Shown here piece after piece: positions 7,277-15,400 of a stretch of DNA of 31,552 nucleotides. Under the pieces are notes generated by a model. That model was not told the DNA's origin. It saw only the letters and a list, made by a program, of their open reading frames with translations, and made no database searches. A program made the position numbers and the translations under genes. The stretch is from positions 1 to 31,552 of the forward strand of contig DCIL01000031.1 in assembly GCA_002315875.1 (NCBI GenBank), written 5' to 3'. The DNA is from Verrucomicrobia bacterium UBA1727. GTDB taxonomy: Bacteria; Verrucomicrobiota; Kiritimatiellia; RFP12; UBA1067. Each line of letters begins with the position of its first letter. Within the stretch, counting starts at the first letter, position 1.

Positions 7277-8293
7277 ATGAAAAAACTCGGTGCTGCTCTT
7301 GAAGAGGTGATGAAACAGATTAAGAAGGAATTCGGCGAGATGGCGATTCTTCGTCTTGGCGATTCGTCTGACAAACATGTCAAGGCGATTCCTACGGGGG
7401 CGCTCTCGCTCGATCTTGCGCTCGGGGTCGGGGGGCTTCCGCGTGGGCGCATCGTCGAATGTTACGGGCATGAGTCGTCCGGCAAGACGACCCTTGCCCT
7501 GCATGTCGTTGCAAATGCGCAGAAGGCAGGCGGAACCGCGGCGTTCATCGATGCAGAGCACGCGCTCGACCCTGGGTACGCGCGCAAGATCGGGGTCGAT
7601 CTCGACAATCTCATCGTATCCCAGCCCAACAGCGGCGAGGAGGCGCTGACGATCTGCGAGTCGCTCGTGAAGTCAGGGGCGGTCGATGTTGTCGTTGTCG
7701 ATTCGGTGGCGGCATTGACGCCGCAGGCGGAGATCGACGGCGATATGGGCGACAGTCACGTCGGCCTGCAGGCGCGGCTCATGTCCCAGGCGATGCGCAA
7801 ACTTACCGCGACCCTCGCGCAAACGGAGACGCTTTGCATCTTCACCAATCAGGTGCGCGAGAAGATAGGCGTGATGTTCGGGAATCCCGAAACAACGCCC
7901 GGCGGCAAGGCGCTTAAGTTCTATGCGACCTGTCGCCTTCAGGTGCAGCGTATCGGGGCCATCAAGAACGCGGCGGGCGCGGTGGTCGGTAACCGCACTC
8001 GCGTAAAGGTGGTGAAGAACAAGGTCGCCGCGCCTTTTGCGGAGGCCGAGTTCGACATCCTCTATGCCTGCGGCATTTCGCGCGAGGGGTCGATTCTCGA
8101 TGCGGCGATTGCGCGCGGCATTGTGGAAAAGCGCGGCAGTTGGTTGGCGTATGGCGAGACCCAGCTGGCGCAAGGACAACTTGCGGCGATTGAATTTCTG
8201 AAGGAGCATCCAGACATTGCCGAGAAGATAGTAAACGACGTGAAGAACTCGCCTCGCGATGCTGGCGAAGGCAAGATGAAGAAGGTCGCATGA
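7277..8293 (+). CDS. recA: Recombinase RecA
   Basis: 338 residues, close to the usual 340-355. It has the RecA core: Walker A GHESSGKTT (64-72), FIDAEHALDP, the Walker B/L1 segment VVVDSVAALTPQAEIDGDMGD, MSQAMRKL, and the L2 loop FTNQVREKIGVMFGNPETTPGGKALKFYA. It forms filaments on ssDNA, drives strand exchange and serves as co-protease for LexA-type repressors. Position 65 is His, where nearly all RecA proteins have Pro (GPESSGKT). The catalytic Gly, Lys and Thr are intact, so activity is expected. The C-terminal tail is short and ends in lysines and glycine rather than the acidic tail of enterobacterial RecA. It is the fourth gene of the comM unit; its stop overlaps the next start (ATGA). 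Confidence 0.98.
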   Translation: MKKLGAALEEVMKQIKKEFGEMAILRLGDSSDKHVKAIPTGALSLDLALGVGGLPRGRIVECYGHESSGKTTLALHVVANAQKAGGTAAFIDAEHALDPGYARKIGVDLDNLIVSQPNSGEEALTICESLVKSGAVDVVVVDSVAALTPQAEIDGDMGDSHVGLQARLMSQAMRKLTATLAQTETLCIFTNQVREKIGVMFGNPETTPGGKALKFYATCRLQVQRIGAIKNAAGAVVGNRTRVKVVKNKVAAPFAEAEFDILYACGISREGSILDAAIARGIVEKRGSWLAYGETQLAQGQLAAIEFLKEHPDIAEKIVNDVKNSPRDAGEGKMKKVA

Positions 8294-9531
8294 AACCGAT
8301 GACCGAAAGACACGTCCAGGCGATCTGGTACGATGTCTCGCTTCGTCCCGAACGCCTGTACACGCGGCACGGGAGCGAGGTGAGGGTCCTGAGTCCGGGA
8401 GAATGGAATCTCGGACCGGGACCTGACTTTCGCAATGCCGTGCTTGAGGTCGGTCGGGAACATCGCCGGGTTGCTGGAGATGTGGAAATTCACCTCTGTC
8501 CATCTGATTGGGACTTCCATCGTCACGGTGCCGATCCGCGATATCGTAATGTGATCGCGCATGTGACCTGGGGGTGTGGTCCCGAGCCATCGACCTTGCC
8601 GCCAGGCGCGCTTTCGATCTGGATCGGGCGCTTTGTTACGGCGAATCCCACCTTCTCGTTTGACGCCATTGATCTCATGGCTTATCCGTACGCGAAGTTG
8701 CCGACGAGTGAGCGTCCGTGCGAAGGTAGGATAGCGCATGATCCCGACCTCGCGAGGGAGATTCTTTCCGAGGCCGGGAGGCATCGGCTGCGAATGAAGA
8801 GCCGGCGGCTCGCGGGGCGGCTTGCCGAGCGGGCGAGCGGCGGTGCGCCGGCGCGGCGGCAGATCTTCTATGAAGAGGTGATGACCGCGCTTGGATATAA
8901 GAACAATGCCTCGCAGTTTCGTCACGTCGCCGAGCGTGTGCCGCTGGAGGAACTGCCGCGCGATGAGTCGGGCGCCGAGACAGCGCTTTTGACGGCGGCA
9001 ACCTTCGAGGAGTGGAATCTATCTTGCAGTAGGCCTCACAATCTTCCAGAGACGCGACTTGCCAATGCAGCAAGGGTCTTTACCGAAACCGAATCGATGG
9101 CGCTTATTTCGGCGAGTGACTTCGGCGAGGTGCGGTGTCGCGAGATGGTAGAGACGTTGTGTGGAGGAAGGGAGAGGCGAATGCGATGCATGGGCAGGGG
9201 CAGGGCCGCGGCCGTCATCGCGAATGTGATCGCGCCGTTCGCGATGGCCGAGGGACGACTCTCTGGACTGCCGGAGTGGCTGCCGCCGGAAGACATCTCG
9301 CAACCGGTGCGGCTTACGGCGTTCCGTCTTTTCGGGCGCGACCATAATCCCGCGGCGTTTTATTCGACGAACGGACTGCTCATACAAGGACTCCTGCAGA
9401 TACACCGCGACTACTGCCTTCAGCTTCATCCAGCCTGTGAGCGCTGCCGCCTCGGCGATCGCCACCGCGCCGAGGCGGGATTGCCTTTCGCGAATCGTCC
9501 GCGATTGCCGGATTATCAGAGGCTCGTGTAG
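8290..9531 (+). CDS. DUF2851 family protein
   Basis: 413 residues, soluble, no signal peptide. The signature block of DUF2851 is clear near the N-terminus: SPGEWNLGPGPDF, GDVEIHLCPSDW and HGADPRYRNVI..HV. Near the C-terminus, CERCRLGDRH is a small cysteine/histidine site. The biochemical function of the family is unknown; it occurs in Bacteroidota and PVC bacteria. The start overlaps the recA stop by 4 bp (ATGA), with GAAGG upstream, so it is translated with recA. Two in-frame TAG stops follow each other at 9529-9534. The position at the end of a recombination unit suggests a DNA-related role, which is only a context inference. Confidence 0.85.
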   Translation: MKPMTERHVQAIWYDVSLRPERLYTRHGSEVRVLSPGEWNLGPGPDFRNAVLEVGREHRRVAGDVEIHLCPSDWDFHRHGADPRYRNVIAHVTWGCGPEPSTLPPGALSIWIGRFVTANPTFSFDAIDLMAYPYAKLPTSERPCEGRIAHDPDLAREILSEAGRHRLRMKSRRLAGRLAERASGGAPARRQIFYEEVMTALGYKNNASQFRHVAERVPLEELPRDESGAETALLTAATFEEWNLSCSRPHNLPETRLANAARVFTETESMALISASDFGEVRCREMVETLCGGRERRMRCMGRGRAAAVIANVIAPFAMAEGRLSGLPEWLPPEDISQPVRLTAFRLFGRDHNPAAFYSTNGLLIQGLLQIHRDYCLQLHPACERCRLGDRHRAEAGLPFANRPRLPDYQRLV

Positions 9532-9540
9532 TAGTTGATA

Positions 9541-9556
9541 GCGCCATTCATGGCGC
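9541..9556. terminator. Hairpin between convergent genes, possible bidirectional terminator
   Basis: GCGCCATTCATGGCGC is a perfect inverted repeat (6-7 bp stem, 2-4 nt loop). It lies between the DUF2851 stop at 9531 and the converging gene, and includes that gene's stop codon (9548-9550). No T-run follows on either strand, so it would be an atypical terminator. Confidence 0.35.
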
Positions 9557-11923
9557 GAAGTCGGGGGCGTTGTAGGAAAAGCGCCTTATCGCCTCAGCTT
9601 CGGGGTCGGCGGTCGGTAGCCGGAAGGGGCGGCCGAAGATTCCGGTAGCCGGGTCGAAGTGGGCGAGATAGAGCCGCGTGACGGTGCCGTTGTCGCGTCG
9701 CGAGGCGAAGACGAGCCAGCGGCCGTTCGATGAGAAGTTGTGGAAGGTGTCGGCCTCAGGTGAATTGAGTTCGGTTGCGAGACGCGCGGTTCGGTTGTTC
9801 AGGTTGATCACATAGAGATCGGCGTCGCGATGCCAGATCGGAAACACGCCTTCGGCGGTAACGGTCACGACCGCCCAGAAGCCGTCGGGGGAAACGCGCG
9901 TATGTAGAACCGAGAGCTTCGAGAGGTTGCCGTCGATGACCGTCTCGGGCTTGGTGAAAAGGCGCTTGCCGGGGTGGAACCTCCTAACCCTCAGATCGTA
10001 GACGTCGTTCGAGACACAGCAGGAAGTGAAGAGGAGGTGGCCGGTCGGATCCCAGGCGGGATAACATTCCTTCTCGTTCGGTGAGGAAGGAATCGGGGTG
10101 ATCGAACCATTCGCCACATCGAAGAGCGCAAGCGAGGAGGTGATGTCGAAGACCTCGATTTTCTGCGGGTTGACGTGTTTGAACGACTGCCGCGTGCGGT
10201 TCATCGAGAAGGCGATGAAATCTCCGGACGGATGCCACGCCGGATACGTGACGCTTTCGTTGCCGGCATTTTTGGGAAGGTGGTGGAAGCGCTGTCCGTA
10301 CTTCGCCGAATGGACGAGCGTGCCGTTGTTCTTGCCGCGAAGATGGCGCATGAACGTTCCTTTGCCGTCCTTGAGCGTCGTGTGGCAATTCATACAACGT
10401 CTCTCGCCCGGCTGTTCGTCATGGTTGTGATCGAGCACCGTCTCGCGGAAACTGGAAAGATCTCGTTCGACGATTGACATCTCTCCGAACACTCCGTAGC
10501 TCGGTTCGATCAGACGGAACGTAACCGCGCGGTCGATGGCGTCATTCGAAACCTTCAGTATGAGATTGGTCACAGAACGGTCGTTCGCCCTAACATCGAT
10601 GGTAAGCGTTTCGCCACGGTGCTTGGAAAGAAACTTAGACCACTCGTCTTCCTCGAATGTGACTTTGATCCGGTTCTCCGGATGCTCTCCGCCTTTCGGA
10701 GAGAAGCTGGTCGTTGGAAATATTCTTTCACCATAGGCAGTTGACATCGAAACCCTGATACAATCGGCATCGGTTTTTCCGATCAGATCGAAATTCATAG
10801 GCGCGATGTTCCAGGGAATTTCAGCTCCGTTGAATTCGGGATCAATCGTCTTTTGCACAACCGGCTCGATCTCGAGTGGCGCGAGCGTGGATGCCTTGAT
10901 TTCATTGAAGTGGGTGTAGACATATTGCTCGAGGTTCTGTTCGTGTTGGAAGTATTCGATGTTTCTTTCTTGTGCGTCCTTCTTCCATACGAGATACAGC
11001 GTTGCGACATCACTGAGTTCGGGAATGTCGAAAGGCGTCTTGCCAGATTGCACTGCCTCGATTCGCGCGAGCGCGGTCTCGCGGAAGATTCGTGATTTGG
11101 CGAGCAGACGGTAGTGATGCTCGGCGAGACGGCGTTCGCCGCAGATGAAGGCGATGTCCCCGAGATAGCGATCGTGAATGAGCTTGCGCCGTCCTTCGGT
11201 TTCGCCGCGGAGCTCGAGAATGAGTCGCCGCGCCTGCAGAACGAAGCCGTAGGCGTAAAGGTATTTGAAGCCGTCCATCAGTGCATGCGGAATCGTGGTC
11301 GTCTCCCAGCCCTGCGCACCTGAGGTTCGGGACGGATTGTCGGTTTGTCCCATGCGGAACGCCGCGAGCGCTCGATAGGCGATCTCGAGGCGGCGGAGTC
11401 CGTTCTTTGGAATCGGCAGCTTGGTGATCTCTTCGAACTTTCCATCGTCAATCATCCGTTCGACCATGAACGCAGGAGCGTCTCTCGCAAGAACTCTGCG
11501 CGGCACTTCCAAGTCATCGGCAAAAGGAGCGACAATGGAACCGCCGGCAACAGAAAGAAAGACAATGGCCGTTATAGGATAGCGAAAGCGACCACGCAGG
11601 CGCACGCGCGAAAGCGCGAGCGCGGTGATTGCTGCGATCAACAGCGCCGCGGGCACTCGCAAAAAGAAAAGCGGATGCCGCATCAACCAAACGGGACAGG
11701 AAGGAGTGAAATAGAAGGCGAGCGTCCAGACGACGGGCAGGGTTGCAACCCAACACCACTTCCATTTGCGAAGCGCCGGGAAGGCGATGAGGAGCGCAAT
11801 GATATCAGCGATGATCAGCGAGGCAAAAAGGGCAGAGACGTTTTCAATGTCGAGCCCTCCCTGCTCGCCCAGCTTCCAGAGCACGGCGGAAAATTCCTCA
11901 AGCCGAATTGCGATAGCACTCAT
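9548..11923 (-). CDS. Membrane protein with CxxCH haem motif and C-terminal TolB/PD40 propeller
   Basis: 791 residues. The first ~145 residues hold four hydrophobic segments (near residues 27-50, 55-75, 83-105 and 114-133) with short loops. A helical, TPR-like soluble region follows to about residue 320, then a beta-rich stretch. A single c-type haem motif, RRCMNCHT, has Cys510, Cys513 and His514. After it come propeller-like repeats with YPAWHPSGDFIAFS, CYPAWDPTGHLLFTS, VSPDGFWAVV and FSSNGRWLVFAS. The order CxxCH, MxxHMRG-like segment, then propeller resembles predicted cytochrome/TolB proteins I know from Bacteroidota; here it is joined to a polytopic N-terminus. The soluble part should be periplasmic, where haem is attached, perhaps in electron transfer or envelope sensing. 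It is transcribed from its own TATAAT promoter and has no Shine-Dalgarno. Confidence 0.7.
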   Translation of the reverse strand: MSAIAIRLEEFSAVLWKLGEQGGLDIENVSALFASLIIADIIALLIAFPALRKWKWCWVATLPVVWTLAFYFTPSCPVWLMRHPLFFLRVPAALLIAAITALALSRVRLRGRFRYPITAIVFLSVAGGSIVAPFADDLEVPRRVLARDAPAFMVERMIDDGKFEEITKLPIPKNGLRRLEIAYRALAAFRMGQTDNPSRTSGAQGWETTTIPHALMDGFKYLYAYGFVLQARRLILELRGETEGRRKLIHDRYLGDIAFICGERRLAEHHYRLLAKSRIFRETALARIEAVQSGKTPFDIPELSDVATLYLVWKKDAQERNIEYFQHEQNLEQYVYTHFNEIKASTLAPLEIEPVVQKTIDPEFNGAEIPWNIAPMNFDLIGKTDADCIRVSMSTAYGERIFPTTSFSPKGGEHPENRIKVTFEEDEWSKFLSKHRGETLTIDVRANDRSVTNLILKVSNDAIDRAVTFRLIEPSYGVFGEMSIVERDLSSFRETVLDHNHDEQPGERRCMNCHTTLKDGKGTFMRHLRGKNNGTLVHSAKYGQRFHHLPKNAGNESVTYPAWHPSGDFIAFSMNRTRQSFKHVNPQKIEVFDITSSLALFDVANGSITPIPSSPNEKECYPAWDPTGHLLFTSCCVSNDVYDLRVRRFHPGKRLFTKPETVIDGNLSKLSVLHTRVSPDGFWAVVTVTAEGVFPIWHRDADLYVINLNNRTARLATELNSPEADTFHNFSSNGRWLVFASRRDNGTVTRLYLAHFDPATGIFGRPFRLPTADPEAEAIRRFSYNAPDFAP

Positions 11924-11932
11924 CAGGTGAGT

Positions 11933-11938
11933 ATTATA
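11933..11938 (-). promoter_or_regulatory. -10 box (TATAAT, minus strand) for the cytochrome/propeller gene
   Basis: On the minus strand TATAATAC ends 9 nt before the ATG at 11923. The intervening bases contain no Shine-Dalgarno, and even read CACCT, the complement of one. The transcript is therefore expected to be leaderless or nearly so. No clear -35 is visible at 17 bp. Confidence 0.55.
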
Positions 11939-11950
11939 TCATAAACAAGC

Positions 11951-11991
11951 TGTTGATAAGGCGTGATGATAACTTGTTGATATGTGTTGAT
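11951..11991. repeat. Three TGTTGAT copies in the divergent promoter region
   Basis: TGTTGAT occurs at 11951-11957, 11975-11981 and 11985-11991, two of them 10 bp apart, in the space between the opposed promoters. They could be operator half-sites shared by both directions. There are no matching inverted copies, and the region is AT-rich, so chance is possible. Confidence 0.4.
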
Positions 11992-11997
11992 TGCCAC

Positions 11998-12027
11998 TTG
12001 CAAGATCAACGAGGAAAGTGGTATAAT
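11998..12027 (+). promoter_or_regulatory. Promoter of the lipoprotein/giant-protein operon
   Basis: TTGCAA (11998-12003) and TATAAT (12022-12027) are 18 bp apart. The -10 box ends 10 nt before the ATG at 12038, so the leader would be only a few nt. The purine run GAGGAAAG at 12011-12018 lies upstream of the -10 box and cannot serve as a ribosome site. This promoter is the only one I see for the 18.6-kb gene downstream. Confidence 0.6.
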
Positions 12028-12037
12028 ACGGACGATT

Positions 12038-12400
12038 ATGACCTATAGTTTTCTTCCGCGAACGTCATCGACGTTGGCCGCGGCGCTTTTCAGTGCGCTG
12101 ACGGTCTTGTATGGCTGCAATGAAAAATCGCAGCAAACCCCAGTAAATACTGAGGTTTCTGCGGCTGTCAACAAAGTGTACGAAGAAAAAATTTCCGCTG
12201 TTGAAAAGTCGCAGACCGAGATACGCAAGCGCCTCGCGGTGGTGCAACGTGCGTATGACGAAGCGGTGAAGTCGGGCGCGGCGAAAGAAGAACTTGAAAA
12301 GCTCAAGAAAAAAATTTCCTCGATAGTGAACGAACTTCAGGTCGAACGCGGCAAGGCGTACCAGGCGGTGCGTGAGCGCATCAAGGCCGAAGTCAGGTGA
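12038..12400 (+). CDS. Small coiled-coil lipoprotein
   Basis: 120 residues with a basic N-terminus, a hydrophobic stretch (12-25) and a lipobox-like LYGC with Cys27 as the expected lipidated residue. The mature part is almost all helix: a highly charged heptad-like coiled coil from about residue 40 to 118, rich in Lys, Glu and Ala. It resembles Lpp- or Skp-like helical envelope proteins in style only; I recognise no family. The Tyr at -2 of the lipobox is not ideal, so lipidation is likely but not certain. ATG 12038 is used because it directly follows the TATAAT promoter; a longer upstream reading would cross that promoter. The gene ends 22 bp before the giant secreted protein, so both come from one message. 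An anchor, chaperone or secretion helper for that protein is a reasonable inference. Confidence 0.65.
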   Translation: MTYSFLPRTSSTLAAALFSALTVLYGCNEKSQQTPVNTEVSAAVNKVYEEKISAVEKSQTEIRKRLAVVQRAYDEAVKSGAAKEELEKLKKKISSIVNELQVERGKAYQAVRERIKAEVR

Positions 12401-12422
12401 TTTAATAAAGGAAGAAAAGAAC

Positions 12423-12488
12423 ATGAAAAAGACAATCGTTGCTCTCCTCGCACTTGCGTCGATGTACGTGTGTGGTTCGGCAAGGGCC
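12423..12488 (+). other. Signal peptide of the giant protein
   Basis: Residues 1-22: two lysines, a hydrophobic core (IVALLALASMYV) and an A-R-A signal peptidase I site before Ser23-Asp24. Cys17 is preceded by Val, so it is not a lipobox. Confidence 0.85.
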
Positions 12489-15400
12489 AGTGACATATTC
12501 GACATTGTGCCTTGCGATGCCTATGGCAATGTAATTAGTTATCCGGTGTCAACGGTAGACAATCCGTTGCTCCCGGGGCAGAAGGCGTACTTCATGTTCC
12601 GCATGTTCCGCCCGGATGGAACGCAGAACCAGTGGTGGGACTTCGTCTACACCGGCATCGGTTCCACCAATACCGCGCGCCAGGTCGGAATCGGCATCTT
12701 TGTTTCGGGTCAGCTTCGGATGGCCACGGTTTGCGGCCGTCGCTGCTCGTACAACGACATGACCGACATTGTCTTCGAGTATGAGGTCAAGGCGGGTGAT
12801 TTCGCGCTTCCGATCGTTTTGGCGGCGAAGGATGGTGATGGAAATCCCGTGCCGGCGAACAACATCGACATCTCTTCGTCCGGTTTCTATCTCGATCCGA
12901 CGAGTTATGGTACCGCGAACTGGGTGTTGCGCTTCCAGGCGGAAGGCGGACCTAAAGATGCGGATTGGGCGTTTACCAGCGCGTCGGAACTTAAGCCTGG
13001 ACAGAAGGGCGACGGTTGGAATTCTCTTACCCGAATCATGGACTCGACACTTGAATCCTTCCGCTATTGCGTTAAGACCATTGATTTCGCGAGTGACTGG
13101 GTGACGACGGACGCCTGGCGTACGGTTCACGAGGGGTCGTCCAATTCCGATCGCGTTCCTTCCATCGTCGTCTCACCGGCGGCGGCGCAGGCGGTTACGA
13201 TGTATGTTTGGTCCACAAACGAGGCGGCGGTTAAGGTTACCGGTGGTACGCCTATGGAGATGTGGGACCCGAATGGTCCTAAGGATTCAAAGAAGACCTA
13301 CATGGTCGGAACGATTAAGTTTGCCGGCGGTGAAAGTGTCAAGAACTTCTCGATTACCGGCGTTTCTACCAATGATGGCGGCAAATCGGAACTCATTTTG
13401 AGTCCGTATACAAACTTTACTCGTACCAAGTCCAGTTTCGCCATCAAGAAAGATTATCTCTCTGTGCCGGTCAAGTGTATCGAAGCGCTCCCGCCGTCCG
13501 TTATGGTCTCGATGGATAGCGCTACCTGCGTAGCTGGCACAAATTGGTATCAAAGCGTCAATTCCGTTACGATAAAGCTCTCGGAATCGAGCGCCAATAC
13601 CTTCAAGGTCAAGCTTATTCCGTCCTTTACTTGCGATCCGTCCATTTCTCCCGAACTTATCATCACGAATTACGTGAGATTCTCTACTGATTATGCGCTT
13701 AACGCGCTTCCCGCGGCAGAGATTCCTGAGATTGAGATTGGCGGCGGTGTCGGTGATGAAAAGACGATTTACATTTACGCGCTTCGCGGTGACGATAAGA
13801 CGCAGAACGCGAATCAAATCGTGTTGAAGTCGGAACTGGCGTCCGGAACGCCTTCGCCGGCGATTGTGCGTTGGGGACAGGACGGCTTTAACATTACGCC
13901 GGTCGATCCGGTCATCATGGAGCCGGAAGAGGCGACGGACACCGAGACCATTTGGTTGGATACGGTTCTCGGGGAGCCGACGCCGGTGGTGATTCGCGTG
14001 CGCGGTTCCTATGGTGATGACGCCGCTCCCACGAATCAGGGCTATGAGATTTTTGTAAAGTATCATCCTACTGATACCGAACACGATCCGAAGGCGCCGT
14101 CTGGCTTTGTGAAGCTTGAAGGTCTTTATAAGCCGCGGGATGGAGGAGTTCTTTACCGTTGCGATGATGGCAGCGAAGTGCAGCCGGTCTTCCAGTACAA
14201 TACGCATACCGGCATCTACCGCACGCAGATCTATGTCAAGGCGCCGGTGAGCGGTAAGGAGTCCCGCGGCACTTCCGGCAACTACCGCAATGTGAACGTC
14301 CAGGTGACTCCGCAGAAGACGGTGTCGATCAGAGCCGAGAACAAGCTTGGAGTTGAGACCGACACTTACGATGAAGGTGAAATCATCAAGTTCTTCGCGC
14401 AGCTCAGCGCTGGATATTCGAAGGATCTCTGGGCGTTCGTGAAGATTGACGATGGCGATCTTCTGCCTGAGCACGTTCTCGTGCAGGGTACGGCCTTTAT
14501 GGTCGGCACGACCAACAAGAATGGCATCTGCACGGGTATCAAGATCAGCAGGAACAGCACCAAGGAGGTGAGCGGAACGGTTAAGCTCCTTGATGGATGG
14601 AATCCCGATTTAGGCGGACTTCAGTTCACTGCCTCGATCGTACTTGCGACTACGAACGATTACGTCGCGGCTACCAACAAGGGCATGGTGATTTCCAAGT
14701 ACGCGTGCCCCGATCCGATTGCGATCACCGTGAACAACCTCGAGCCCTACGTCAATCAGGTCACGATGAATGACCTCGAGAAGCGCAAGGACGGCCAGAC
14801 CTTCTCGAATAAGGTCGCGAAGGATCAGAAGCAGAATTTCGAACTTGAGATCAAGGATGATTCCCCGTACGATCTTGAGCATAACATGTCCTTCCGGTGG
14901 ACCGCCTACAATTCCGAGGACGTGACGATGAAGACCGGCGAGGTCACGACGAACGGCGTCTTCAAGTTCTCCTATGACTTCCCGGAGGGCGGCCTTTGGC
15001 GCATTGAGGTTGAGGTCAAGGATAAGGATATGGAAGATTATCCCGAGGCCACGCCCTTCACCTTCTATGTCAATGTCGTCGATCAGCCTGCCGTCGAGAT
15101 TCTCGATGACTTCGGCAATAAGATTGACGGACAGGTCTATTACGAAAACGAGAAGACCGCTCACTTCAATGTTGGTCTTTCCTTCAATGACGCTACGGAG
15201 AATCTCGAGGTAGCGCTCGAAGTCATCAAGTGGAATCAGGAGGCGACCGGTGACTACGGCGAGATGGTTCTCGAGACCACCAACATCGTCTTCAAGGCGA
15301 AGACGGCGACCGCTCAGCGCGTGATGATTTCGCGCATGGATGGTACGACGCTCACCGCCGGCAATGGCTATAAGATTGTCGCGCGCGTAATCAATGAGAC

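Noticed and set aside
11951..11991. DnaA boxes or a replication origin; TTATCAACA on the minus strand resembles a DnaA box.
   Set aside because: Only one near-match is present, with no dnaA, dnaN or origin-type gene order; divergent promoters explain the AT-rich stretch better.
12423..12488. Lipobox at Cys17 of the giant protein.
   Set aside because: The residue before Cys is Val, and a good signal peptidase I site follows five residues later.
13785..13793. RGD motif at residues 455-457, and another at 27462-27470.
   Set aside because: Two RGD tripeptides are expected by chance in 6,194 residues; there is no supporting context for integrin-type binding.
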